From: Micromonospora sp. CP22 | GTDB lineage: Bacteria; Actinomycetota; Actinomycetes; Mycobacteriales; Micromonosporaceae | Assembly (NCBI RefSeq): GCF_009712475.1 | Contig: NZ_VCJO01000001.1 | Coordinates: forward strand, 558,001-622,000 | Direction of reading: 5' to 3' | Length of the DNA: 64,000 nt | Shown: positions 8,575-19,290 of the stretch, piece after piece | How positions within the stretch are numbered: the first letter of the stretch is position 1 | Layout: every line of letters starts with the position of its first letter | Position numbers and translations under genes: made by a program | Notes under the pieces: generated by a model | Database searches by the model: none | What the model was told of the DNA's origin: nothing | The model's input: only the letters and a program-made list of their open reading frames with translations

Positions 8575-9339
8575 CTAGCCTGCCTGTTTGCTCGCGACGA
8601 GGCGCTCGACCCCGTCGATGATCATGCGCAGGCCGAAGCTGTACGCCCGGTCGGGGTCGATCGCGGCGTCGTACTCGGCACCGGCCGCGTTGCCGATCCG
8701 GGCGGCGTGGGGGTACCGCTCCGGGCTGATCAGGGCGGCGAGCAGCGGACCGGCGGTGTCCCACCACTCACGATCGTCGCGCCCGGTGGCCTGGGCGGTC
8801 TCCGCGACCCCGAGGGAGAGCCGAGCTGACGACCTGACGTGATCGAGGACCAGGGTGAGCACCTGGTCGATCTCGACGTCGCTGAGCCCGATGCCGACGA
8901 GGGGCCGCAGTTCGATGTCGTACTTCGACGTGGTGCCGGGGCCCAGGGGCGGGCGGGTGACGTCGATGCCCAGCAGCCAGCGGTGCGCCGCGAAGAGTTC
9001 CCAGTTCCGTTCGGCGACGGCTTCCAGGGCGGGCCGCCATCCCGAGTCGAGCGGCAGGTCGTCCGGCGACTGGTAGAGCGTGCCGTTGACGTGGTCGACC
9101 ATCAGGTCGATCAGTTCGCCCTTGCCCGGGACGTGGGCGTAGAGGGACATCGCTCCCACGCCGAGGCGATCAGCGATCTTGCGCATCGAGAGCTTGTCGA
9201 TCCCGATCTCCGACGCCACCGCGATGGCGGCCGCCACGATCGCGTCGAGGGTGAGGCCGGAACGTCCGGTCTTCGGGTTGGTCCGCCACAGCAGCGCGAT
9301 GCTCAGCAACGGGTCGCCCGTTCCGGTGTGCTCGGCCAT
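8575..9339 (-). CDS. TetR-family transcriptional repressor, divergent from the DrrAB-SNF2 operon
   Basis: 254 aa. The N-terminal helix-turn-helix (about residues 25-70) reads IGIDKLSMRKIADRLGVGAM followed by SLYAHVPGKGELIDLM, the standard TetR recognition region. The C-terminal half matches the TetR_C_1 type (tetracycline-repressor-like) ligand domain. The ATG at 9339 has AGGAGG 9 nt upstream. It is transcribed away from the exporter operon across a 105-bp gap containing inverted repeats, the usual arrangement for a repressor of the neighbouring efflux genes. Ligand unknown, probably an exported drug. Confidence 0.9.
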   Translation of the reverse strand: MAEHTGTGDPLLSIALLWRTNPKTGRSGLTLDAIVAAAIAVASEIGIDKLSMRKIADRLGVGAMSLYAHVPGKGELIDLMVDHVNGTLYQSPDDLPLDSGWRPALEAVAERNWELFAAHRWLLGIDVTRPPLGPGTTSKYDIELRPLVGIGLSDVEIDQVLTLVLDHVRSSARLSLGVAETAQATGRDDREWWDTAGPLLAALISPERYPHAARIGNAAGAEYDAAIDPDRAYSFGLRMIIDGVERLVASKQAG

Positions 9340-9385
9340 CCTCGGTCGCCTCCTGCCGTACGGGAATGAACCGCCACCCACCTTA

Positions 9386-9421
9386 CGTTACGGTACGTCG
9401 TATCGTACGGTGTACCGAACG
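9386..9421. promoter_or_regulatory. Candidate TetR operator in the divergent promoter
   Basis: Two nested inverted repeats lie between the TetR gene and the exporter operon. The outer arms CGTTACGGTAC and GTACCGAACG differ by one inserted base. Inside them GTACG-6 nt-CGTAC forms a shorter palindrome. The cluster of GTAC-containing arms between divergent genes suggests the repressor binding site; assigning it to this TetR is an inference. Confidence 0.45.
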
Positions 9422-9444
9422 CCGTAGGGGAAGGGCGGGAGACG

Positions 9445-10404
9445 ATGACCCGAGCGATCGAGGCCGAGCAGGTCGGAAAGCGGTACGCCGTCAAGGGCGG
9501 CGAGGTGGGCCTGCACGACCTCAGCGTGCAGGCCGAACAGGGGCAGGTGCACGCCCTGCTCGGGCCGAACGGTGCGGGCAAGACGACTGCCGTGCGCGGA
9601 CTGGCGACACTGCTGCGCTTCGATCGCGGTACCGCTCGCGTCGCCGGCTACGACGTCGGTCGCGAGGCCGAACGGGTCCGCGAGCGGATCGGCCTGGTCG
9701 GTCAGTACGCGGCGGTGGACGAGCGGCTCACCGCCGTACAGAATCTGCGGTTCCTCGGTCGCCTGCGAGGGCTGGGCCGGGCGGCGTCGGCCGCGCGGGC
9801 CGAGGCGCTGATCGAGCAGTTCGGTCTCGTCGCGGCGGCGAACCGAGCGGTCAGTGGCTACTCGGGAGGAATGCGCAGGCGGCTGGACCTGGCGGCCAGC
9901 CTCATCGTCACCCCGCAGGTCCTCTTCGTCGACGAACCCACCACCGGTCTCGACCCGGCCGCCCGCCGCGACCTCTGGAACGCGCTGCGCGAACTCGTCC
10001 GACAGGGCACGACGATCCTCCTGACCACGCAGTATCTCGAAGAGGCGGACGAGCTGGCGGACAAGATCGTGCTGTTGGCCCGTGGCAAGGTCGTCGCCGA
10101 GGGCTCCGCCGACGACCTCAAGGCGATGGTCGGCCCACCGATAGTCCAGATCCGCTTCGCCACCGACGCCGACGCCGACGCCGCGCTCCCCGCGCTGGTC
10201 CGCGTCGACGCCGGGGCGCGGCTGGACAGCTCCGGATCGACGGTGACCCTGCCCGCCACCGCGCCCGAGGTGCTGGGCCGATCCGTCGACGCGCTGACCG
10301 GGGCGGGGCTCGCCGCCATCGAGGTGACCCTGCGCAAACCGACCCTGGACGAGGTGTTCCTGACCCTGACAGGCGACGAGCCCGCCACCGAGGAGGCCGC
10401 GTGA
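9445..10404 (+). CDS. DrrA-type ABC transporter ATP-binding protein (drug efflux)
   Basis: 319 aa in the daunorubicin-resistance DrrA family. Walker A GPNGAGKTT is at about residue 42, signature YSGGMRRRLDLA at about 140 and Walker B LFVDEPTTGLD at about 160. The extra C-terminal domain ends with the family sequence LRKPTLDEVFLTLTG. It powers export with the permease encoded next, whose GTG start overlaps this stop (GTGA). It is the first gene of a four-gene operon controlled by the divergent TetR gene. Confidence 0.93.
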   Translation: MTRAIEAEQVGKRYAVKGGEVGLHDLSVQAEQGQVHALLGPNGAGKTTAVRGLATLLRFDRGTARVAGYDVGREAERVRERIGLVGQYAAVDERLTAVQNLRFLGRLRGLGRAASAARAEALIEQFGLVAAANRAVSGYSGGMRRRLDLAASLIVTPQVLFVDEPTTGLDPAARRDLWNALRELVRQGTTILLTTQYLEEADELADKIVLLARGKVVAEGSADDLKAMVGPPIVQIRFATDADADAALPALVRVDAGARLDSSGSTVTLPATAPEVLGRSVDALTGAGLAAIEVTLRKPTLDEVFLTLTGDEPATEEAA

Positions 10405-11215
10405 CCACCACGATCACGACCGCCCCGGCCATCGCGGCTCCCCGGCTGCTCGCCGCCTCGTGGATCATCGCCCGGCGCAGCATCAGCTCCTGGCGTCAAC
10501 AGCTCGGGACGATGGCAACCGGGTGGCTCTTCCCGATCTTCGTCACGCTGCTCTTCCTCGGGCTGTTCGGCGGCGCACTCGACGTGCCGGGCGACTCGAC
10601 CTACGTCGACTTCCTGATCCCGGGGATGTTCGCCGTCACGATGCTCTTCGGGCTGGAGTCCACCACGCTGTCGGCGGCTGCCGACGCCACCGGTGGCCTC
10701 AACGACCGGCTGCGTTCGTACCCCATCAACGGGGCCGCGATCGTCCTGGGCCGCGCCGCCGCCGACCTGATCAGCTCACTGATCAGCCTCACGCTCATGA
10801 TCGCCTTCGCCCTCGCGGTGGGGTGGCGACCCGACGTCGGCGTGCCGGGAGCGATCCTCGCGCTGGTGCTGCTGCTCGCACTGCGATTCGCCCTCCTGTG
10901 GATCGGGATCTTCGTCGGCTACGGGGCGAGATCGGTGGAGTCCGTCGCGTACATCCAGATCGTCACCTGGCCCATCGCCTTCCTCTCCAGCGTCTTCGTC
11001 AACCCGGCGACGATGCCCGACTGGTTGGGCACGCTGGCCGAGCTCAACCCGGTCTCCGCGACGGCCACCGCCGTTCGTGAGCTGTTGGGCGCCACCTCAT
11101 GGCCGACCCAGAGCTTCGCCGGAGACCAGGCGGTGGCGATGGCGGCCTTGTGGCCGCTGCTGCTCACCGCGGTTTACCTGCCGCTGGCCGCCCGTCGATT
11201 CCGGAAGGGGGGCAA

Positions 11216-11219
<4 letters not shown>
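10401..11219 (+). CDS. DrrB-type ABC-2 transporter permease
   Basis: 272 aa with about six hydrophobic segments (for example TGWLFPIFVTLLFLGLFG, LISSLISLTLMIAFALAVG and ILALVLLLALRFALLWIG) and the ABC-2 family hallmark LSSVFVNPATMPDWLGTLAELNPV. It is the membrane partner of the preceding ATPase. The GTG start overlaps the upstream stop by 4 nt, and its own stop overlaps the SNF2 helicase start by 4 nt, so all three products should be made in fixed proportion. Substrate probably a hydrophobic drug (family knowledge). Confidence 0.93.
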
Positions 11220-13557
<2,338 letters not shown>

Positions 13558-13561
<4 letters not shown>

Positions 13562-14151
13562 CCCACCCGACCTGGCCCGGTCTGCTCCGCGATGCCTTCA
13601 ACGCCACCGCCCTGGACGACGACGTGGTCAAGGGCGCGCGCCGTCACAAACGCAGGGGGATGATCCGCTCGGTGGGCTCGGTACCCGGCGCACTCTCCGG
13701 GGTGGTGCAGGACGGCGCGGAGTTCTGGCACGTCAACTGGCGGATCGCCCCGATCGACGAGGCCGGTTGGGCGGAGATCGAGCGCGACATCCACGCCGAT
13801 CCGGTGGTCATGGTGGCACTGTTGGAGAGCGGGGCCCCAGCCCGTACGCGGGACGTCGAGGAGATCCTGTCCCGGCTCGTGCCCGACCCGGCGGACCTGG
13901 AGGCGACGTGCGACTGCGCCGACTGGCTGGTGCCGTGCGCACACGCGCTGGCCGTCGGGCTGGCCTTCGCCGAGGCGACCCGCGACGACGTCTGGGCACT
14001 GCTGCTGCTTCGTGGGAGGGGCCGCGACTGGCTCGTGGTCTCCGAGGCGGCGGCTCGGGCGCGACGACTCCTGGACCGCCTCGGCGGACGACCGCCGTCG
14101 GAGGAGGTGTTCGGACCGGTGCCGAGCGGGGCTCGGGTCAGCTCTGGGTGA
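13558..14151 (+). CDS. SWIM zinc-finger protein, partner of the SNF2 helicase
   Basis: 197 aa. The centre carries CDCADWLVPCAH, a CxC-x6-CxH SWIM zinc-finger motif (about residues 118-129) known for binding DNA or proteins and for occurring beside SWI2/SNF2 ATPases. No catalytic domain is visible. The ATG overlaps the helicase stop (ATGA). The last 14 nt overlap the convergent gene on the other strand. It probably targets or regulates the helicase. Confidence 0.85.
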
Positions 14152-14443
14152 CCGCCCGGTAGGCGTCCTCGATGCGGGCGGCCAGCAGGACCTCGCCCTC
14201 GGAGAGAGGTTCCTGGCCGTGCCCCACCCGGATCTGGGTACGGTCGGCGCGCCGGCTGATCTCCGGGCGCAGATGTAGCGCGTCGGCGACCACCTTCACC
14301 CGCTCGGTGAGTGCCGCGTGCTGCGTGTCGTCGATGACGAGAGTGCGCCGGATCTGCTCCCCCTCACGTGTCCAACCGGACAGTAGGGTGAGGGCGTCGC
14401 TGAGGTAGTCGTGCTTCGCCCGACCGCCAAACAGCGCACGCAT
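14138..14443 (-). CDS. Pterin-4a-carbinolamine dehydratase-like protein with altered active site
   Basis: 101 aa. The pattern SDALTLLSGWTREGEQIRRTL, then a helix VKVVADALHLRPEI, then LSEGEVLLAARIEDAY follows the PCD/DCoH fold. In active enzymes the second helix ends in HHP; here it reads LRPEI, while a His corresponding to the third active-site His may survive in VGHGQ. It may therefore be inactive as a dehydratase. The ATG at 14443 has GGGAGGT 6 nt upstream. Family assignment is by motif pattern only. Confidence 0.55.
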   Translation of the reverse strand: MRALFGGRAKHDYLSDALTLLSGWTREGEQIRRTLVIDDTQHAALTERVKVVADALHLRPEISRRADRTQIRVGHGQEPLSEGEVLLAARIEDAYRAVTQS

Positions 14444-14625
14444 CACCGCACCTCCCAGGCTTCGTTGCCGGCTTGTGGCCAAATCGTCGCCGCCCCGTGT
14501 CTTGTCGGTGCCTCTAGTCTTACGTCACACGGAGGGTGTGTCCACGCCCACACTTCCGGGTATTCCTGGCCTGACGGACGACCAAGCTACCCAAACCGCT
14601 GATTGATCTGGCACCCTGGACGCCC

Positions 14626-15069
14626 GTGCGGACCGAACGGGCGAACGACGGCGGGCACGCCGTACGACGTGATCTGAAGGTGATCGTCGGCGCGGCCATC
14701 ATCGACGACGGACGGGTGCTGGCCTGCGCCAGGGCCGCCCCGCCGGAGGTGGCTGGCAGGTGGGAGTTCCCCGGCGGCAAGGTGGAGCCGGGGGAGAGCG
14801 AGACGGCCGCGTTGGCCCGCGAGTGCGTCGAGGAGTTGGCCGTACGCGTGGAGATCGGAGAGCGGGTCGGCCGCGACGTCCGGATGGCGCACGGCCGCTC
14901 GGTGCTCAAGGTGTACGCGGCCCGCCTGCTGCACGGTGACCAACCGCAGGCGCTCGAACACTCCGCCCTGCGCTGGCTCTCCGCCGCCGAACTGGACACG
15001 GTCACCTGGCTCCCCGCCGACGCTCCCATAGTCGCCGCCCTCCGCCCCCTCCTCCAATCCCCGCGATGA
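14626..15069 (+). CDS. MutT-type Nudix hydrolase
   Basis: 147 aa. The Nudix box is G-x5-E-x7-RECVEELAV (from GKVEPGESE onward, about residues 49-71), complete for the metal ligands RE..EE but with Ala where the consensus has Gly near the end. The N-terminal strand VIVGAAIIDDGRVLACAR and WEFPGGK match 8-oxo-dGTP diphosphatase (MutT) proteins, so it may clean the nucleotide pool; substrate is an inference. The GTG start at 14626 is uncertain because no strong ribosome-binding site is seen. A large hairpin begins at the stop codon. Confidence 0.88.
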   Translation: MRTERANDGGHAVRRDLKVIVGAAIIDDGRVLACARAAPPEVAGRWEFPGGKVEPGESETAALARECVEELAVRVEIGERVGRDVRMAHGRSVLKVYAARLLHGDQPQALEHSALRWLSAAELDTVTWLPADAPIVAALRPLLQSPR

Positions 15070-15122
15070 TCAAGAAGTTTTGGTCGCGGAGAACGCTCTC
15101 CGGTGACCAGAACTTCTTGATC
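15068..15122. terminator. Large hairpin / dispersed-repeat-like palindrome after the Nudix gene
   Basis: An 18-nt arm GATCAAGAAGTTTTGGTC (15068-15085) is matched 17 of 18 by GACCAGAACTTCTTGATC (15105-15122). The 19-nt loop itself holds GGAGA-ACGC-TCTCC. It overlaps the stop codon of the Nudix gene and lies between it and the convergent sdhB gene, so it may terminate both. There is no T-run. The even stem looks like a mobile repeat captured as a terminator. Confidence 0.65.
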
Positions 15123-15192
15123 GACGAGTTGGGGGTGGGAACGGGACGGGGGCCGTGGCGAATGCCACGGCCCCCGGGTGTTGCTCGGGTGC

Positions 15193-16263
15193 TCAGTGGT
15201 CGCGCTCGTCCTGCTCGGGGTGCGCGAAGTTGAGGTGCTCCGGCGGCAGGGGGAAGGTGACGTCGTCACCGAAGGGCGACGGCGCCGCAGCACGGTCGAA
15301 GGTGAGCTCCGTCAGGGGGAGCTTCCCGCTGGCGTCGACCGCCGGGGCGGTGGGATGGGGCACCTCGCGGTGCCAGTTCACGCCCTGCTGGGCCTGCGTC
15401 TCGGCCTGGGCGTCGTGCGACCCACCCGCGTGGGAGTGCACACCGCCGCTCGCGGCGCTGGAGCGCACCGCGCCCGGGGAGTGTCCGCTGGTCACGCTGG
15501 TCTGAGGCACCTGACCCCTCCGGAAGATCTTGCTACCGAGCCATACAAGTGGATCGTACCTGCGGTCGACGACCCGCTCCTTCATGGGGATGATCCCATT
15601 GTCGGTGATCTTGATGTGCTCGGGGCAGACCTCGGTGCAGCACTTGGTGATGTTGCAGAAGCCGAGACCCTGTTCGGTCTGCGCGTAGTCCTTCCGGTCG
15701 GTCCGGGCGTCCAGCGGGTGCATGTCCAGTTCGGCGGCCCGGATGAAGTACCGGGGGCCGGAGAACGCCTGCTTGTTCTCGTCGTGGTCCCGGATGACGT
15801 GGCAGACGTTCTGACACAGGAAGCACTCGATGCACTTGCGGAACTCCTGCGAGCGTTCCACGTCGACCTGCTGCATCCGGTACTCACCGGGCGCCAGATC
15901 GCTCGGGGGAGCGAACGCGGGCGTCTCCCGGGCCTTCTCGTAGTTGAACGACACGTCGGTGACCAGGTCCCGGATGACCGGGAACGTCCGCAACGGGGTC
16001 ACCGTGATCGTCTCGTCCTCCTCGAACGTCGACATCCGGGTCATGCAGCCGAGCTTCGGCATCCCGTTGATCTCCATCGAGCAGGAGCCGCACTTGCCGG
16101 CCTTGCAGTTCCACCGACAGGCCAAATCGGGTGCGTCGGTCGCCTGCAACCGGTGGATCACGTCGAGGACAACCTCGCCCTCGTTGACCTCGACCGTGTA
16201 GTCCTGAAGGTCGCCACCGTCGGCGTCACCCCGCCAGATCCGGAACTGGCGCTTCGTGCCCAT
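15193..16263 (-). CDS. sdhB: Succinate dehydrogenase iron-sulfur subunit with long C-terminal tail
   Basis: 356 aa against about 250 usual. Ligands for the [2Fe-2S] centre are in CRWNCKAGKCGSC and the later Cys of PKLGC. The [4Fe-4S]/[3Fe-4S] centres use CIECFLCQNVC and CNITKCCTEVCPEH. It passes electrons from SdhA to the membrane quinone site. After SKIFRRGQVPQ about 100 residues rich in Ser, His, Ala and Gly follow, which I do not recognise. The ATG at 16263 overlaps the sdhA stop. Last gene of sdhCAB. Confidence 0.95.
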   Translation of the reverse strand: MGTKRQFRIWRGDADGGDLQDYTVEVNEGEVVLDVIHRLQATDAPDLACRWNCKAGKCGSCSMEINGMPKLGCMTRMSTFEEDETITVTPLRTFPVIRDLVTDVSFNYEKARETPAFAPPSDLAPGEYRMQQVDVERSQEFRKCIECFLCQNVCHVIRDHDENKQAFSGPRYFIRAAELDMHPLDARTDRKDYAQTEQGLGFCNITKCCTEVCPEHIKITDNGIIPMKERVVDRRYDPLVWLGSKIFRRGQVPQTSVTSGHSPGAVRSSAASGGVHSHAGGSHDAQAETQAQQGVNWHREVPHPTAPAVDASGKLPLTELTFDRAAAPSPFGDDVTFPLPPEHLNFAHPEQDERDH

Positions 16264-18203
16264 CAGTCGTTCTCCTTCTCGGCGGCAGCGGCATCGGCGG
16301 CGACGAGGGCGTCGAACTCCGTCAGCTCCTCGTCGGTGAGGTACTTGGCCAGCTCGGCACGGTCGAACAGGCCGATCAGCTCGGGCCGCATCTTCGGCAG
16401 CGGCTTGCGCTCCAACCGGACGGTGTCGCCGACCAACGAGCAGACCAGGTTGACCCGTCGCCACTGCGGATCCATCGTGGGGAAGTCCTCGCGGGTGTGG
16501 CCGCCGCGCGACTCGCGCCGCTCCAACGCCGCCTTCGCGGTGCACTCGGAAACGACCAGCATGTTGCGCAGGTCCAGCGCCAGGTGCCAGCCCGGGTTGT
16601 ACCGCCGGCCGCCGGAGGCGCTGACCTTCGCCACCCGCTCGCGCAACTCCGCCAGGCGGACCAGCGCGTCCTCCAGCTCGGCCTCCCGCCGGATGATCCC
16701 CACCAGGTCTCCCATCACCGCCTGGAGATCCTGCTGGAGGGTGTACGGGTTCTCGCCGGTGTCCCGCTGCAACGGCGCCAGGGCCGTCTCCACCGCGGTC
16801 TCCACCGCTGCCACCGCCACCCGGGGTCGGCCGGCGAGCTGGTCGACGTACGTGGCCGCGTGGCCACCCGCCCGCTTGCCGAAGACCAGCAGGTCGGACA
16901 GGGAGTTGCCGCCCAGCCGGTTGGAGCCGTGCATGCCGCCGGAGACCTCACCGGCGGCGAACAGCCCACGCACCGAGCCGTACGCGGCGCCGCTGTCCGG
17001 GTCCACCTCCACCCCGCCCATCACGTAGTGGCAGGTCGGGCCGACCTCCATCGGCTCCTTGGTGATGTCGACGTCGGCCAGCCCCTTGAACTGGTGGTGC
17101 ATCGACGGCAGACGACGTCGGATCTCCTCGGCCGGCAGCCGGGAGGCGATGTCCAGGTAGACGCCGCCGGCCGGCGTACCCCGACCGGCCTTGACCTCGC
17201 TGTTGATCGCCCGCGCCACCTCGTCACGGGGCAGCAGCTCCGGCGGACGCCGGTTGTTGTCCGGGTCGGTGTACCAGCGGTCCGCCTCCTCGGGCGTCTC
17301 CGCGTACTGCTTGCGGAAGACGTCGGGGACGTAGTCGAACATGAACCGCTTGCCCTCGGTGTTCTTCAGGATCCCGCCGTCACCGCGTACCGACTCGGTG
17401 ACCAGGATGCCCTTGACCGACGGCGGCCAGACCATGCCGGTGGGGTGGAACTGGAGGAACTCCATGTTGATCAGGGTGGCCCCGGCACGCAGCGCCAACG
17501 CGTGACCGTCCCCGGTGTACTCCCAGGAGTTCGAGGTGACCTTGTAGGACCGACCGACACCGCCGGTGGCGAGCACCACGGCGGGCGCCTCGAAGAGGAC
17601 GAACTCGCCGGACTCCCGGTAGTAGCCGAACGCGCCGGCGATCCGGTCACCGTCGAGCAGCAGCTCGGTGATGGTGGTCTCGGAGAAGACCTTGATCCGC
17701 GCGTCGTACGAGCCGTGCTCGCGCTTGTCCTCCTGCTGCAACGAGACGATCTTCTGCTGGAGGGTACGGATCAGCTCCAGCCCCGTCCGGTCACCGACGT
17801 GGGCCAGCCGGGGGTACTCGTGGCCGCCGAAGTTGCGCTGCGAGATCTTGCCGTCCTTGGTGCGGTCGAACAGCGCACCGTACGTCTCCAGCTCCCAGAT
17901 CCGCTGCGGTGCCTCCTTGGCGTGCAGTTCCGCCATCCGGAAGTTGTTCAGGAACTTGCCGCCGCGCATGGTGTCCCGGAAGTGCACCTGCCAGTTGTCC
18001 CGGCTGTTCACGTTCCCCATGGCCGCGGCGGCTCCGCCCTCGGCCATCACGGTGTGCGCCTTGCCGAACAGCGACTTGGAGATGATGGCGGTCTTCTTGC
18101 CGGCCAGCCGCGCCTCGATCGCCGCGCGCAGGCCGGCGCCGCCGGCCCCGATCACGACGACGTCGTAGTGGTGTCGTTCGATGCGAGTGGTAGTGGTCGT
18201 CAT
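16263..18203 (-). CDS. sdhA: Succinate dehydrogenase flavoprotein subunit
   Basis: 646 aa. FAD-binding VVVIGAGGAGLRAAIEA is at the N-terminus. SLFGKAHTVMAEGG includes the covalent FAD-attachment region with its His. The substrate-site signatures HPTG and a later HGSNRLGGNSL are present. It oxidises succinate to fumarate on the cytoplasmic face. The ATG at 18203 precedes a run of Thr and then the FAD motif. It is encoded between sdhC (11-nt gap) and sdhB (4-nt overlap). The set resembles Mycobacterium Rv0247c-Rv0249c. Confidence 0.96.
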   Translation of the reverse strand: MTTTTTRIERHHYDVVVIGAGGAGLRAAIEARLAGKKTAIISKSLFGKAHTVMAEGGAAAAMGNVNSRDNWQVHFRDTMRGGKFLNNFRMAELHAKEAPQRIWELETYGALFDRTKDGKISQRNFGGHEYPRLAHVGDRTGLELIRTLQQKIVSLQQEDKREHGSYDARIKVFSETTITELLLDGDRIAGAFGYYRESGEFVLFEAPAVVLATGGVGRSYKVTSNSWEYTGDGHALALRAGATLINMEFLQFHPTGMVWPPSVKGILVTESVRGDGGILKNTEGKRFMFDYVPDVFRKQYAETPEEADRWYTDPDNNRRPPELLPRDEVARAINSEVKAGRGTPAGGVYLDIASRLPAEEIRRRLPSMHHQFKGLADVDITKEPMEVGPTCHYVMGGVEVDPDSGAAYGSVRGLFAAGEVSGGMHGSNRLGGNSLSDLLVFGKRAGGHAATYVDQLAGRPRVAVAAVETAVETALAPLQRDTGENPYTLQQDLQAVMGDLVGIIRREAELEDALVRLAELRERVAKVSASGGRRYNPGWHLALDLRNMLVVSECTAKAALERRESRGGHTREDFPTMDPQWRRVNLVCSLVGDTVRLERKPLPKMRPELIGLFDRAELAKYLTDEELTEFDALVAADAAAAEKEND

Positions 18204-18214
18204 GTCAGGGGCCC

Positions 18215-19021
18215 TCAGTTGATGAACCGCAGGTCGGAGATCCACCCGGCGGAGACGGACATGACGTAGAAGTCGGTCAGCGCCAGCGTGCCGAGCGTGA
18301 TCCAGGCGAGCTGCATGTGCCGGACGTTGAGCCAGGAGACGTAGCCCCAGGCGCGGTAGCGGACGGGATGCTTGGAGAAGTGCTTGAGCCGCCCGCCGAT
18401 GATGTGCCGGCAGGAGTGGCAGGAGATCGTGTACGCCCAGAGCATGACCACGTTGCCGAGCAGGATCAGGTTGCCCAGCCCGAAGCCGAAGCCCTCGGGG
18501 CTGCGGAAGGCGGCAATCGCGTCCCAGGTGTTGATCAGCGAGATGATCGCGGCGAAGTAGAAGAAGTACCGGTGCGAGTTCTGCACGATCAGCGGGAAGC
18601 GGGTCTCACCGCCGTAGGAGGCGTGCGCGTCGGGCACCGCGCAGGCCGGCGGCGACAGCCAGAACGACCGGTAGTACGCCTTGCGGTAGTAGTAGCAGGT
18701 GAGCCGGAACAGCAGCAGGAACGGCAGGGTGAACGCGGCGTCCGGGATGATCCACCAGCCGGGCAGGTACTGCCCGAAGTGGGAGGCCTCCGGCAGGCAC
18801 CGGTCGGTCACGCACGGGGAGTAGAACGGGGTCAGATAGTGGTAGTCCTCGACCCAGTACCACTTGTGCATGAAGACCCGGACCGTCGCGTACGCTACCC
18901 ACGCGCTGAGCCCGATGACGGTGATCAGCGGGGCAAACCACCAGCGGTCCGTCCGCAACGTCTTCGCCGCTATGGCGGCGCGTGCGCGCACACCCTGCGG
19001 TTTCGTTGCCGATGATGTCAT
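18215..19021 (-). CDS. sdhC: Succinate dehydrogenase membrane anchor / cytochrome b subunit
   Basis: 268 aa with five hydrophobic segments, for example WWFAPLITVIGLSAWVAYA, IPDAAFTLPFLLLFRL, YFFYFAAIISLINTW and LILLGNVVMLWAYTI. Several His residues within or near them (HSCRHIIGG, NVRHMQLAW) are candidate haem ligands. A single large anchor replacing separate SdhC and SdhD is typical of actinobacterial Rv0249c-type enzymes. First gene of the operon; the ATG at 19021 has GGGAGA about 10 nt upstream. It anchors SdhAB and reduces quinone. Confidence 0.9.
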   Translation of the reverse strand: MTSSATKPQGVRARAAIAAKTLRTDRWWFAPLITVIGLSAWVAYATVRVFMHKWYWVEDYHYLTPFYSPCVTDRCLPEASHFGQYLPGWWIIPDAAFTLPFLLLFRLTCYYYRKAYYRSFWLSPPACAVPDAHASYGGETRFPLIVQNSHRYFFYFAAIISLINTWDAIAAFRSPEGFGFGLGNLILLGNVVMLWAYTISCHSCRHIIGGRLKHFSKHPVRYRAWGYVSWLNVRHMQLAWITLGTLALTDFYVMSVSAGWISDLRFIN

Positions 19022-19290
19022 TCGCGTCGTCTCCCTGACGGGGCCCTGTCACGGGCGGCGGAACACTTCCGGGCGGCAGGCGGACCGGGCGAACCCGTGC
19101 CCGCATACCGCGTCATGCGCACACCAACGACCGCACCGGGCGTACCGGAGCAGCTAAGTGACACACGTTACGCCGATCTCGGCGGGCCGTCCGCGCAAGG
19201 CAGTGTCCCGTGTGTCCCGCACTTTGGAAAGCCTCTCAACAAGATCAATCTGTGAGCGTGCGGAAAAGATCGTCCAGCGGGCCCGAACGG

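Noticed and set aside
19022..19290. Specific regulator site in the sdh promoter region (for example the GTGACACACGTTAC stretch)
   Set aside because: The match to any known operator is too weak, and no second copy was seen.
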